Of a DNA stretch of 64,000 nt, positions 1-12,969 are shown piece by piece. The notes beneath the pieces are model-generated. The model saw only the letters and a list, made by a program, of their open reading frames with translations, was not told the origin of the DNA and ran no database searches. The stretch is taken from assembly GCF_051020955.1 (NCBI RefSeq), contig NC_135015.1, forward strand, positions 7,017,616 to 7,081,615. The letters are read 5' to 3'. Every line of letters starts with the position of its first letter. The first letter of the stretch is position 1. The translations under genes were made by a program, and so were the position numbers. Source of the stretch: Megalopta genalis. Taxonomy: Eukaryota > Arthropoda > Insecta > Hymenoptera > Halictidae.

Positions 1-237
1 TTGGAACAAGATCTTTATGTTGCATATTATTTCGAGGATTATTTCTTTTGTCATGATTGCAATAAAAAAAAATAACTAACTAATCCATTATTTGAAATTG
101 TTATTATTTCAAGTGGAACATTTTTATTTTTAAATAAAATTTGCCCGCATCTGGTACCTACAATGTAGCACCTGCTCAAAAATTTTCGTGATAAGCAGTG
201 AAAAGTATAAAATACGTTAGTTTATATATATATATAT

Positions 238-287
238 ACATATTTTTAGCGAATTTATATATATATATAAATTCGCTAAAAATATGT
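238..287. repeat. Perfect inverted repeat, 20-bp arms around (TA)5
   Basis: Arm ACATATTTTTAGCGAATTTA (238-257), loop 258-267, complementary arm 268-287. It lies in an AT-rich tract and could extrude as a cruciform. No surrounding target duplication was identified. Confidence 0.85.
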
Positions 288-602
288 TTTCATGAATAGT
301 AAAGGAAAATGTAGATAGATAATAAAACATTATTACAAAAACAACTACGTTTGTTCCTTTAGAAAGTACAAAGCGTTCAAAATCAACTGTAGACCGTGTA
401 GAAATTCTTCGATATCGTCGTCAACGAATATTGTCCCAATACTTTGTCAACTTACTCATAATTTATCGTTAATACCTTTTCTTTCTAATCTTTATTAAGA
501 AATGTGAGTTTTTACTTTCGTGTGCAAACGGATAATTGCTACACTGCTGTAGCAATGTCTGTCGGATAGCAGTATCTACGTCCACGACTTTGATCAAACG
601 CT

Positions 603-1035
603 TTCTATCGGGGTGGACCAATGTGTAGACGTTGGTCAGAATGGTGCGACAAGAAATAGCTCCAGTTAAACAAGTGGACCGAGGACGATTCCTCGTTGGG
701 GAAGTAGAATTAGGGTAAATCCTGGTCAGACTCGAAAACTAGAGGCTCTATCCAAGGATATTGAAGAGGTGTAAGGACCTTCCGTGGTTGGATAAGTAGA
801 TTAGAGGGCCTCACGGTTAGACGAAAGAGGATAGCCCCGATCACATCAGTGGTGGAAGGACGACGCTTGTTCGGAGTAAACTGCACGCGTTCTCTAATTA
901 ACGGAATTCCTGAATTAAGCATGCTGTGTCGACACAAGTAGAATCGATACCATAATATACGAACGAGTAGAGTAAGGATAGTTTCTTGTAAGACACGACC
1001 GTCGAAAACTATCCTACTGTATCGAAGTAGAATAA
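603..1035. repeat. Island of degenerate ~30-bp periodic repeat (AAGTAG motif)
   Basis: Anchoring on AGTA or AGAG, units fall at 673, 703, 735, 765, 795, 826, 857 and again at 937, 966, (996), 1026, giving spacings of 29-32 bp. Recurrent forms are GGGGAAGTAGAATTAG, TTGGATAAGTAGATTAG, GACACAAGTAGAATCG and ATCGAAGTAGAATAAG. Sequence between anchors is poorly conserved. Confidence 0.45.
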
Positions 1036-1374
1036 GCTCCTCTCACGGCTGTTTACGACCAATAAAATACAATCAGTATTGGTCAGATTAATATAGATTA
1101 ATAAAATTGGAATAAAACTAGATTTAGTGACAATTCTTCGATCGACTTTTACGTGTCGCAAAGAGATCATGGCGATCTTTTCCTTTTTCGCAAAACTTTT
1201 AGGTAAGTATGTACTTCATTTTCCGCTAAATATTGTTCTAACTGAGCTGTATTTTTTTACATTAAATCCATAATTAAAAAAGAATATTTGTACTGGAGTA
1301 AAATAGTATAAACAAAGATGATGTGTATAGACATTTACAAATTTGTTTGTAAACTTATAATAATACATAATATA

Positions 1375-1800
1375 ATACTATATACTATACTATATACTAT
1401 TATACTATATACTATATTATACTATATACTATACTATATACTATATTATACTATATACTATACTATATACTATACTATTTACTATACTATATACTATATA
1501 CTATATACTATATACTATATACTATATACTATATACTATATACTATATACTATATACTATATACTATATACTATACTATATACTATACTATATACTATAC
1601 TATATACTATATTATACTATATACTATACTATATACTATATTATACTATATACTATACTATATACTATACTATATACTATATTATACTATATACTATACT
1701 ATACTATATATACTATACTATACTATATACTATATTATACTATATACTATACTATACTATATATACTATACTATACTATATATTATACTATACATAATAT
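1375..1800. repeat. TATAC/TATACTAT microsatellite, about 420 bp
   Basis: Uninterrupted ACTAT and TATACTAT units, with a partial higher-order pattern of about 27-29 bp in which ATATTATACTAT recurs. It reads through as an open frame of Tyr/Ile/Leu by chance and is not a gene. Confidence 0.95.
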
Positions 1801-3977
1801 AATAATAATACTCGCATTATTTCATACCTAAATGTTCACAAAAACATAATTATAGAATAAACTACTCTTGACCCGCAAATAATCCACCGTGCGTTTATTG
1901 GATCGCTTTAAGTTGCTGATCAGTCAAATCTAATTTATGAAAATTCTGTCAATCCTAATTATATCTGTAGATACGTCTTATCCAGCGTGAATAATAAAAA
2001 CCGTTCCCGCCAGTAAAAATACTGCTTCGCAAGATATCGAAAATCTGCACGGATAGCTTAATTATTTTTATCTTCAGCACGGTTAATTCAAATGTTACAG
2101 TCGTAAGAACGCTCCTCGAAACTTAAACTAAATTTAACTTAACCCGAGTGGGAAAGTGGAAAGCTTGCTTCGTCTTGCGACTGTCAGATATCGTCGAGTT
2201 TTCGGTAACGTCGGCCGTTATATGAGCACAAGTGACGCCAACAAATATACCGCTGCACTAAAGATACAGAAGACATAATGGCCGTCGAGTGATCGCGGAG
2301 TCAAAGCAGCAGCTCGGCGAAAGGGAATTACTGAAGCTCGTTCACCTGTATCTTTTTGTCGATCTGCTCGGCGGCCGAGAGTTTCGTGCGGTGTACGTGC
2401 AGCGAATGGGCGTTTGTAACTCATTTACATTAATACGGGGCGAACACGAATGTCTATCCTCGGATATCATCGTCCGCGATAAAATCCGATGAAAATGAAA
2501 TATACCAACCGACGGTACGACGCGCATACATCACGCCGCTACTGGCCTATACACGCGCTCGCGTTGGAATTCAACTTTATTACATCGTGAAATCACAATT
2601 TCATGCGGTCCATCGTGTATCCGATGACGATCCATGTTCGTTATTTGGAAGGGGGTGGGGCGGAGAGACCTGCCATTAGAATGGTGGGAAATAACCAATT
2701 AACGTTTTTGTGTTTAACATATTATAGCGTACCTATAATTGAATGGAATCATGGTAAGATATAATTTAATTATGTACATCTGGATATAATCAGATTCGGC
2801 CTATGTAACGTCCGTTACAATGTACAAGTTTTGCCTATTAAGTTGACCGGTGTCGTCGCAAGAAAATAGTTGAAGCTTGAGGTCAACAAATTTGTTAGTG
2901 TCATGGCCAAATAAAAAATGATGCATCGTTCAATATGATAAGAAGAGAAGATGCATTCTTTTTACCGTTAAATTCATTTGCAATACTTTGAGGAGAGAAC
3001 ATTATCGGTTTTGGATACCGATGAAAACAATGTCATGTAACCGGTTCTTAACTTCACGATAAATGAGTTTTGTTAGCGAAAGACTGCATGTTTCTAGAAC
3101 GTTTAATCTTCGTCCGAGCTGAAACATTGCAGAAGCGCGCCAATTATGGGTGGCAAACTTCTTATAAATGACGTTTTCATATAATAAAATGTTCAAGCAT
3201 TTCACGGGAATTAATTAAAATTCATCAGAGATCGACAATACAATGACTACTTTTATTGCTTCGAAAATAAGTTCATCGAAGAATATGCGAGAATATGGCA
3301 GCTAAGCTTAGCTTCTCAAGAAAAGACAACGGAACTTACTTTTTCGATTTGCTGGAGCAACGGAGGAGATAACAATAGGTTGTAAAATGCTGTCTTTCAA
3401 ACAAAGAGGAAGAATGAAATGCAATTTCTGGATTCTTTGTCCCGTGGAAATTTGTCGGTGAAGTCGGAAATCAACTTGACCTACATCCATAAGTCATCGC
3501 GGGCCTCGATGACTATAGCGTTACGGGGATGAGTGTTCATTGAGATGTCGAGTAACTAACTCCGTCCACGTCATTTCAGAATTTCCATCTAACGACGCGT
3601 TCCCCCGAAACGGAAGTTTGCCTAATCCATGGACCGGTAAGTAGTCAGAGCTAGCGCTCACCGTTGAAATATTTAACAGCCACTCACCAGGACCACGAAT
3701 AGTGAACAACCGTGTTGCCACCTAATTCATGCCAGATGATGGAAATCGATACGAAACCAGTACTTCTGGACATTCCGACCGTATGTCATCGCGTGCGATT
3801 GAACGACACAAACACGGAACTTCTATAATGACACGAGATTTTCTTTTCTTGGACTCCTGTGGCTATACTTCTTATATTTGTTCTTACATTGAAGGCATTC
3901 CTGTTACCATCATTAGCAAACTGACCCTTGACCATATTATCCCAAATTGGAACGTTCTAACTCTTTACAACTATCTT

Positions 3978-4106
3978 AATTTCATTTAGATTAAAATTTA
4001 GATCAATTTCATTTATATCAATATTTAGATTAATTTCATCCAGCTTAAAATTCAGATTAACTTAATTTAAATGGACATTAAATTAATTTCATTTGGATCA
4101 AAGTAC
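3978..4106. repeat. 27-bp minisatellite, about five units
   Basis: AATTTCATTTAGATTAAAAT-like units start at 3978, 4005, 4032, 4059 (degenerate) and 4085. Similarity falls toward the right. Confidence 0.75.
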
Positions 4107-5164
4107 AATCGAATTTTTTTCTTTCGCGTAAAATATGTCCGGAAAGATAGGGATTCGGAGCAGCTTCGAAGCAGTTTTCAAAGCATATAAAATTGTTAAT
4201 GAAAATACAGGTGTAGGTATCTGGTTATAGTCACACAAGGTTTGAATTAAACTGCTCGTTGCCAGAATCGCGTATTTGTGACGACCATCGCTTTACACTT
4301 TGCGTGAGGAGAATTAAATTAGTTCCACATGCGTTCTTATTTAAAGCCGCGGTACAGGAACGTTCAAAAACTTAATGAAAATTCTTTGTTGTATATTTCA
4401 AATATTTCATAAAGAGAGCAAAAATTCCATGAAACATTACAGTTACGGCGACCGTGGCAAGCAACAAAACCAATGGTAACAGAGGATAATTAAAATGATC
4501 AAAAATGTGAACTTTGATTTATGATATTCTGATGGAAATGATTATTTAAAAGCACGTTAACAGGAACGACGGGTAAATGAATTCTATATGGCTGACGAGG
4601 TAATACTTCGTTAGGAGCCATGAATGGAAACGAGAAAAAGAACAGGAAGGACACCTTGTTAAGCATTAAGCTAAGGATGTACCAAGATAATCTTCTTCTT
4701 TCATGCGTAACATGAAAGCGAGTGACCCACTTACGTTAATAAACCACTTGCAAGGTACAAGTTGTCAAGTATATTAACGTTTGTGTACTAATAGGTTCCA
4801 TGTTTCATATAAAATTACGCAAACTTACTTTTTCAGAGATTAATTTAGAAACTGAGTTTTAAATGGAAGCGAACTATTTAATTGGAATAATTGGAACTAT
4901 TTCATTAAATAAGCTTTTTTATAAATCTTATGTTATATTCTGTGTGTGTAGTTATATTCGTTACAGAGGAATGTTCTGAAACTCGTATTGGTCAACTTGT
5001 GAATTATACGCGTTGCAGAAATCGATCATTTGCAGTTGGCAAGACACCACAACGAAAAACCACTTTCCAATCACTTTAATCAATATTTCTGCCACATTCA
5101 TGATTTCCCCGAAGCTGAAATTCGCTTTCATATTACCATAAATCAGATTATTACCAAAGAGCAA

Positions 5165-6040
5165 GATTAGCATTTTCTATTGACGGAGCCATTCATATAT
5201 CAGTAATGATCTACCAATTCAAGTGACCCCTCTAATGAGGTCTTGCTGCAACGAAGATAACGATTTCAATTTCAATAAGATTTAAAAATACTGATTGAGG
5301 TAATATTTGAAATGAAAGCATATTTGTTAAAATCGTGTTCCAAGATAATCTAGGATGAGACTCTCTTTCATTTGTAAAACCGCGAAGCTTATGAAAAGCC
5401 TGCGAACCTCATTAATAAATTAGGAAAAAATCACACTCTGGGAAAACTTCATCCTGGGAAAATATGGTTTTGGACACCCTTTTTTGGAATATGGAGTTTC
5501 TTCATTATTAGATTGCGAATCTTTATGGATAAGGATCCATTTGCATGTCATTTTACAAAAAGAAGTTGGAATCGAAGAAAAATGTTCTTCGTCAACTAAG
5601 AATTTACTCATGATAAAGAGAAAATAAATATGCTGTTAGACATCGTTACTTTATACGTCGTCCTGCATTTTGAAAATCTCTACATGCAATAAATGCATAA
5701 ATATCCGCGGTCTACTCATACATCATCTCACTCATATTCTCGTTAAATGTAGTATATTTAAGTGGATATAAAGCATATATAACCACAACCGATTGCTTCC
5801 AAGCACCGGTCGCTTGAACTAATAATTTAAATTTAAATCTTCATAGTTTTCATACCAATCTCAAACCAAAGTTCGACTTATGTGTGAATATTGGACGATG
5901 GAATTATTACTATACCACAAAGCTGAATAGCTTTTCCTCTTGATGGAGACATCCATATATATACATATATATGTATATATCTCTAATGATTGACAGACTC
6001 GAATAATTCCTCTAATGAGAGCTAGCTACACCCACGGCAG
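5165..6040. repeat. Pair of diverged similar segments (5175-5260 and 5935-6040)
   Basis: TTGACGGAGCCATTCATATAT / TTGATGGAGACATCCATATAT and CCCCTCTAATGAGGTC / TTCCTCTAATGAGAGC occur in the same order, separated by a TA-rich expansion in the second copy. An old local duplication; nothing else recognised. Confidence 0.45.
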
Positions 6041-6444
6041 TGATGTACTAATACCAGCACTTTGAAGCTGCTAATTGAAGCCTAATTTGGGATAAGGTTG
6101 TATTCAAAGATGAATCGCGATATTCTACGAAAGCTTGTAAAAACGGAAGTATACAGATTTTAAAATGCAATTGTTTTAGTTCTATTAAAACATGATCCAA
6201 CTTTCGAAAAGTCCATGAGCAAAATATTATTGCGAATTTTATGTGTTCGAGACAAGAGTGGCTTTGTGAAATGAAAACCGAAAAAGTGTCAGAAAAATTT
6301 AGAAACGCATAATAAAATCTTAATAATTAAAATATTATTTTTACATATTATATATAGCTTCAAATCGATGCGAAACACATGGTTTTGCATCAAATTCATG
6401 CGAATCATATGATTTAGCTTAGGTGTTCATTGTTATAGTATTCA

Positions 6445-6693
6445 TTAACACGTTCCGTGCCGAGCTTTTTTTACTCGAATCTTCACACTTTGATATTTTA
6501 CTAAAACTTGATGTATTACGTGCAATTATTAATTCTCGTACACATAACAACGTAACAAAAACTTATCAACGCCCATTCTTGCGGTGGAAATTGATTCTTC
6601 GGTTCTAAATTTCTTGTAAACAATTTGTTCAGTTCACTAAGTAAACATGCAAGCGTGTACCATCGATGGTACACGTGGCACGGAACGTGTTAA
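6445..6693 (+). mobile_element. piggyBac-like MITE, copy A (249 bp)
   Basis: It is bounded by TTAA on both sides, as expected for piggyBac-type insertion. Terminal inverted repeats are TTAACACGTTCCGTGCC and its complement. Next to the right terminus is a subterminal palindrome centred on GTACCATCGATGGTAC. It has no coding capacity. It is almost identical to the copies at 9304, 23884 and 50338, all in the same orientation. Class assignment rests on the TTAA duplication and terminal structure. Confidence 0.85.
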
Positions 6694-6949
6694 ACACGTT
6701 TGCGGACAAATCAAAAATTTTTTGGGTGACCGACCACTCCAATGGGTCGTTCTAGGGTTAAATCGAAAAAAGAGCGTTTCTTGAGAAATGCCTTTCTTCC
6801 GTTCAACTTTTTTCGTATCTAATTATAAATGACTGAAGTGGAAGATCAGCAATCTCAAGGCGTGTATAGTAAGGTTCGCGGATGATCGAATCGCGATAAT
6901 CGGAAATAGGAAATATTTCGAGAAACGGCCCTAATCCGAGGAGCTCCTC

Positions 6950-7400
6950 AATTGATGGTTGATAGGGCAACATTATTACCTAACCGCAGACCTACGGACC
7001 GTGTCATTATCCCGGCTCGGCTCGGCGGCGCGGCGTCATTACGCACGCCGAGGCAACGCGTCGTGCCCGCCGCCGCCGCGCCGTCTTTTCTTTCGATTCG
7101 CGGATTATGCCGTTGAATCACGCCAACGCCAGGCTGTCGGCCGCGAGACTTGGACTAATCGACGAAATTAAACTTACCGCCCGGCTGGATGAATGACGGG
7201 AAGGAAGTGGGCGGCCTGAAGAAAGAGAACCGCCGAGCAAAATTATTGTTGCCCCCAGGCATAATTACTGAGCCGCGGCGATTCGAAAAAAAGGAATAAA
7301 TGGGAATGGAGCTGCGGGAGAAAGTCGAAAGTCACGATACGTCGCCGTGAAGCGATTAATACGGGAGTTATTTAATACTGTGATCGAACACACGATGGGC
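6950..7400. other. GC- and CpG-rich non-coding island
   Basis: A sharp GC rise with CGGCGCGGCG and GCCGCCGCCGCGC, next to AT-rich core-like words such as AAATTATTGTTG and CATAATTACTGAG. No frame shows codon-like structure or good splice sites. Such islands in insect gene deserts are often conserved regulatory DNA; that is inference. Confidence 0.3.
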
Positions 7401-7540
7401 CGAGTATAATAATAGCGAATTCTTTTTCACTGAACTTCGACTATTACGGTCATACACGTTCCCCCAACGACTTTCATCAGCAGCATGCGACCGACGCTCA
7501 TTGATGGTTGCTTCCCATCTCGATCTATATCCCTTCAATT

Positions 7541-7578
7541 AGACCTGCTTTAATACTAACAAATATTAAAGCAGGTCT
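7541..7578. repeat. Perfect 15-bp stem hairpin
   Basis: AGACCTGCTTTAATA (7541-7555), an 8-base loop, then the exact complement (7564-7578). Pairing does not continue outward, so it is too short for a microRNA precursor. Confidence 0.8.
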
Positions 7579-7964
7579 TTAATCATTTATTTGTACAATT
7601 TCATTGCACGCGAAAACGTATTACGCAAGCGAATGGCAAAAAGGGAATAATTGATGTTAATGACTTTGCATGCTTTCTTTCAGCGCGTGTTGTTGAAGAA
7701 TTTTCCTGCGTGAACGCGATCAAAGAAAATATTACACGTCCGTCGTGCAATTGCATTCTCTTTTAATGTTCGTTCTGAAGTATGCGTTCCGTATGTCACG
7801 AATGTCGAATACTGCATTTCCTTGCGTTATTTATTGTATTCTATATGCAATAGATTTGGTTGGTACAATCTACGTTACTAGAACTGGAGAAATGTGTTTT
7901 AGTTCAGAAAACATTCTGGAGTAATCAGTAATAGATCATGTATTTATCAAACGAACAGCTCTGG

Positions 7965-8065
7965 ATCGGTCAAGTAGAATGAATCAAATATTATTCGGAC
8001 AAGAGGATTAGAAGTATAACAAACCTAGTTAGTAGAACGGAACCACCGTTAACCAACCAGAGTTT
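7965..8065. repeat. Island of degenerate ~29-bp periodic repeat
   Basis: Anchors at 7973 (GGTCAAGTAGAATG), 8002 (GGACAAGAGGATTA), 8031 (GTTAGTAGAACGG) and 8059 (AACCAGAG) are spaced 29, 29 and 28 bp. Confidence 0.45.
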
Positions 8066-9303
8066 TACTGATCCTGAGATGAGATAGTTACATGAGTTTC
8101 ATAGTTACAAGAAAATACGTGGGCAAAATTAGAAACATATCGTTAAATTGAGAAAATCTAATTCGTATCAGGTCAATTTCTGTGCTAGGTGAAAATGGAT
8201 TCAGCATCTAGCTTACGAATTAAAAAGTTTGTCATACTGCGGCAACGGTAGGTATTATATAATGTTTTACGTGTGACAAAAGTCAATAATCCGAATATAA
8301 TCCCACCCAATATGTACGACGTTGATAAATAAAATGCTTCACCCGATCGAGTAGGTATCCTCGCACGTTTGACAAACGCAGCGGCAGACAATTTTAACGA
8401 ATCGAAGCTCATGAATATTCTCGATTTTCAACAATGTAATGATTTATTGGAAAAGTCAGTCAAAATGTCCTTCTCTGTGTTCCACCAATCAAGTATTTAT
8501 CTGTTTGATAAATATTTGATTAATTTCGGTTACTTGTAATAATAGTAAATTTTTCTATTAATTTCCAATAAATCATATTAGGTACGAATGGCATTGATAT
8601 TGACATTGTTTCATCAGCAAGCATTAACATGAAACTTAATTCTCAAAAACTCCAGTTTTTAAAAATAATTCTATTGTTTGAAATTCTGTGCTTTGTGGTA
8701 TTCTGAAGTTTATTAATACTGTGCGCTTGGAGAATTTTCTCAACGCTTCAGATAAAATATCAAATGAAATACTGTTGGAAATATTTACTCCATTCGTATC
8801 AAATTTATTAATAAGATTGTATCGATACAGATTTTATAAAACAAAAATCTTTCATTTTTAAAGTGCCATAATCTCTTTATGTTTCCTACGAGAGGACATT
8901 CGAGTGCAAGGGGTAAAATGGTGATGCCTTGAGAGAAAATAGTATGCGCAAAGTTCAGAGTGATTTGATAACGAGAACTTAATATCGAATATGCAAAAAT
9001 AGATCTAATACTTTATGCGTTACTTTCAAAAATGTATGCGAAACCTTTGAGTTCTGTTAAGCATTAGGCTGAGCATATATTGCACCATCAAGGCACTCCT
9101 GTACCACTCAGCTACCTGAAATGCAATCATTTCATGCGCATAGATCATCGGAGCGTAAATTGTTCGGCAGGATTCGCTGTATTTTCTGTGCGACCATCAC
9201 ATGTGCGAATTAGTTTTCAAAAGCGTATTCAAAATATCTAAATCTTGATCTCCGAGACTCTATAACTAAATTTCTAGTAATTCTATTAATTCTGTAAATT
9301 CAA

Positions 9304-9556
9304 TTAACACGTTCCGTGCCGAGCTTTTTTTACTCGAATCTTCACACTTTGATATTTTACTAAAACTTGATGTATTACGTGCAATTATATATTAATTCTC
9401 GTACACACAACAACGTAACAAAAACTTATCAACGCCCATTCTTGCGGTGAAAATTGATTCTTCGGTTCTAAATTTCTTGTAAACAATTTGTTCAGTTCAC
9501 TAAGTAAACATGCAAGCGTGTACCATCGATGGTACACGTGGCACGGAACGTGTTAA
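9304..9556 (+). mobile_element. piggyBac-like MITE, copy B (253 bp)
   Basis: Same termini, TTAA flanks and central palindrome as copy A. It differs by a 4-bp insertion (an extra TATA in the ATTATTAATT segment) and a few substitutions. It is flanked on the right by TTAAAAGTGTTAAAAC. Confidence 0.85.
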
Positions 9557-9876
9557 AAGTGTTAAAACTAAAACCATGAACACTTGTAGGCACTTACGGC
9601 TAACGAACTGGTAAACGTGCATCAGATGTTCGATATCATCGAAAAATCGGGAACATGATGTTTCCGGCTATTTACCAATCTGAATGGAAGCGTGTGGCGC
9701 GGGAAAGGGGAAGACACGCCGAATCGACGCGCGCCGAATGAAAGTGAAGCGACGAGAATTTTCCGGCGATCTCCCTGGAGACCCTTGGCCGTGCGCGACG
9801 AGATCGAATGCTAATTCCTTTAGGCGCCTCGGGGCCGGAAATTTGAACGGGATTAGGTCGGGGCAGGGCGCATCTC

Positions 9877-10010
9877 CCGAAAATGTTCCCCATGAATAAC
9901 AAAAAAGCAGACTATACTAGCCAGTTCGAACCTGAATTACCTATGCATCGGCCACTCGGAACGACATTCAATTAAGAGCCTAGCTGGCTGGTCGGACCCT
10001 CGATTTTCAC
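9877..10010. repeat. Non-coding duplicated segment, copy 1
   Basis: Resembles 11035-11166 at roughly 80% identity. Both carry AAAATGTT, ATGAATAACAAAAA, TTACCTATGCATC and ATTCAATTAAGAGC in the same order and strand, and end in ATTTTCAC. Within copy 1, TAGCCAG and CTGGCTGG are inverted. No terminal repeats or coding frame. Confidence 0.75.
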
Positions 10011-10574
10011 CACATGCCACTGGCCATCGACAATTCCGGATGAGAACAAAGTCGATATATCTGTGGTTGCAAAGAAAAACGCCGCGTGTCACATGCTTCC
10101 ACTTTCGAAATATTATCGTTCTGCTTTCTTCGCGCTAATTCTTTTTATTGGCCAGGTTTTCCTTGCTCTTCTTATATTTTGTATCTCCTCCACCGGAATT
10201 ACATTATTTTGCCTCACTGCGTCGCTGTTAAGTCGTTGTTGTATTTAAAAGGCAAGGAGCTTTTCTTTGAAAGAGTTTGAAGAGGAAAAGCAGTCTCGGA
10301 GGATGTCCTAGTAAAAAATTAAGATAGCGACAGTGAGGGAAATCAAGAGATCCGAGACTTTGTAAAAAGAATAGAAGAAACGGTTATTTCTCTTTCTTCT
10401 CTTTATTTTTCATTCTTGTCTTTGATTTCCTTTCTTTGTATGTTATGTATGCTGTTCCTATTTTATATTAAAATAAGTATAAATAGATAGAAATAAGATG
10501 CAAACAAAATTTCTGTAAACATAATTTACGTCTTTGCATACAGCAACACCTAAACGGACCCGACATATGGGGTA

Positions 10575-10622
10575 GTCATGCAAGTAGCATGAATTTGGCA
10601 TTGGCACGACAAGTAGAATAAC
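10575..10622. repeat. Two units of the ~29-bp AAGTAG repeat
   Basis: CATGCAAGTAGCATG anchors at 10583 and CACGACAAGTAGAATAAC at 10612, exactly 29 bp apart. Confidence 0.4.
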
Positions 10623-11034
10623 ATACTCCATAATTTATTCGTTGCAAATACTTGCAAAGACGTACACGTACACTAATTCAATTGACATAACATGAATTCC
10701 AATATAGTTAATGTAATTGCATAATAAATAAAATATAATAAATGAATTGTTAGTTGCATGAAGAAGAGAATCAAAAGTTACTAAAAATTAAACACGAATT
10801 ATCGGATTAACTTGTCATCCTCGTTAACAGGTTAACATAAAGGCAATTATCATAACATTAGGCAATCTCTCGTTGGGTAAATACATAGTATGTAATCGGT
10901 TCTGCTTCAGTAACTGGATGAGAAATGTAGTTGACCAGATTAATGATGCAATTTTCATCTGCTATTTTTATCAAACGAACAGAGTACTCCGGTCAGTCAA
11001 TCAAAAAAATTGTTATAGATAGCGGCCGAGCACA

Positions 11035-11166
11035 CCGAAAATGTTCATGAATAACAAAAAGGCAGACCACCCTAGCTGACTCTATCCTGGATTACCTATG
11101 CATCAGCCACGCGGAACAGCATTCAATTAAGAGCTTATCTGGCTGGTTCAAACTGTTAATTTTCAC
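11035..11166. repeat. Non-coding duplicated segment, copy 2
   Basis: Partner of 9877-10010, about 1.16 kb downstream in the same orientation. Differences are scattered substitutions and small indels, so the duplication is old but retained over its whole length. Confidence 0.75.
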
Positions 11167-11635
11167 AATTGGAAATTATTGGAAATTCTCTGTTACAAAT
11201 GTACCATGAAATTGACCTTGACGGTACAGAAAAAGCTTACAACACAATTTTATATTGCTGTCATATCCGAACATTCCTTCGCTTTCCTACTCTTTTATTT
11301 TTTAAAAATCAATTTCTATTTAACTGTTCTTTCTTACAATCGATTTCAAACTTTTCATTTTACAAAAAGATCTAGTCGCACATACACAGTGGGTAAAAAA
11401 AGTACTGGCTAAGTTTTAAAATGCAATTTATACCGTTTTACACCATTTCTCGAATATTACAAAGCTTTCAAATGCTAAAGTCACTAATCAAAACTAGAAA
11501 TCCCTATAGTCTCTTCATTTTTAGTAAGCACTTTATGTTCCAAAAATCTTGATAAGGTTGGTAATAAATTAGTTAGTAACAAAAGTTAGTAATATATGAA
11601 GAATCAGTCCCAGGGGTTAGTTTCGAAATTCGGAA

Positions 11636-11858
11636 TACAGTAAATTCTCCTTAATTGACGCTCGGATTGTACACGAAAATGGCCAATTTGGGAAACGGAG
11701 ATGCGATTATTCGAGCCTTGCGGCCCGTTTTTATAGTTGTTGACAATCAATAACCATAAAAACGGGCCGGAAGGCTCGAATAATCGCGTTCTCATCTTTA
11801 CAAATTACCCATTTTTGCGTACAATCCGATTATCGTCAATTAGGGAGAATTTACTGTA
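11636..11858. mobile_element. Mariner-like palindromic MITE with TA duplication, copy 1
   Basis: Between TA dinucleotides, the ends read CAGTAAATTCTCCTTAATTG and its near-complement (CAATTAGGGAGAATTTACTG). The inverted repeats extend inward through GGCCAATTTGGGAA and GATTATTCGAGCC, so nearly the whole element folds back. TA duplication and size suggest a Tc1/mariner-derived MITE. This is the most intact of four related copies. Confidence 0.75.
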
Positions 11859-11989
11859 CCCAGTTTGGATAGAACGAGCTGCAATTGATCGACAGAATGT
11901 AGAACGGATTTAAAGAAAACTCGATCGAGTTCGATTACGCATAGAAGGGATAATCTCCGTGGGGCAACGACTGCCATTAAAGTAGCGGA

Positions 11990-12601
11990 GTCGGTGTTCC
12001 CAAAGACGGGAGGATGAGTTTTCGCAACGCACGTGCCGTGGATTGCGCGAACAGACTTAGCAGATTCATGGAAGCTTGTGGGAGAGTTCCCGGCGCAAAA
12101 AGCATAGCGGTAACACGTGCTTCGGCCTTTTCAGTTAGCGCAGCGACGAGGCGCTCCGAAGGGGACGCGTCGGCAGAGAGACGAAGAGACCGTGGGATGA
12201 GCGACAATGGAAAGATCAAGATGGTGGAAGCTTTGCCTAATGGCCTGGATCACACACCACAGATCACTGGGCTCCTAGCCTCGGGTCTTCCGTCTCTCTT
12301 CCTCCGGGCTTCCTTCCGATGGATCTTCCCTCCCCGCGTCAGCCCAGATCTTCTTCACCCCTCCCACGACTCTGTCTCCGATCCTTCAATACCGAGAATC
12401 CTGACATCCCCTGACGACAATTTGAATAATCATTATATGCGCGGTCGTACCTCGCAAACGAGTCCGTTACCAGACCCGCAGGGTTCGCAGCCCTCACCTT
12501 TCTGCAGTTACTGGAAGATAGGATCCACTGAATACAGAGTGAATCTGCGAAGAAGGTTCCACCGTAAAGATGGACAACGAAATAATCGTTTATTGAATTA
12601 A
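11990..12601. other. GC-rich island with a 195-codon open frame of doubtful coding status
   Basis: On the plus strand an ATG at 12014 opens 195 codons to 12601, the longest non-repetitive frame outside the three genes. The product is rich in Arg, Ser and Pro with no signal peptide, membrane segment or recognised motif. The opposite strand also has an 80-codon frame at 11977-12219, which is typical of GC-rich DNA lacking stops. A donor or acceptor that decides the matter is not evident. Confidence 0.2.
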
Positions 12602-12969
12602 TTCTTATTCTTCATTTGATGTTGACAATCGGTTTGTGAAGGCTGTACCTTTTTAGAGAACGAAAGTGTTTGCACGTAGATTAGCAATGAATCAATACCA
12701 TTCCAATCGTCTTCTATATTAAAGACTTGTAAATGATTGCATTGTCTCGTAGATTAGGTTCATCGGAAACCTGTCTCGATTTTGACATATTGGTTTCATT
12801 GATTTTACATGACGAATGTGTATCGTCCTTGAGGACCCCTCTCTCTAAATTTAATAGTACAGTTTGTAAGAAAAATGCCGAAGTTTAAACAATATCATAC
12901 GAAGCTTGAACAATGTAATAGAACGAATACTGTCTTATAATCACAGCATTCGATATAAGCCTGATCACT

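Noticed and set aside
1318..1797. Open frame of 159 codons of Tyr/Ile/Leu
   Set aside because: It is the TATAC microsatellite read in frame.
7541..7578. Hairpin considered as a microRNA precursor or histone 3' stem-loop
   Set aside because: The stem is only 15 bp with an 8-base loop and no outward pairing, and the sequence does not match the histone stem-loop.
9921..9945. GTTCGAACC-like word resembling a tRNA B box (minus strand)
   Set aside because: No A box at the right distance and no cloverleaf; the word lies in a duplicated non-coding block whose second copy lacks it.
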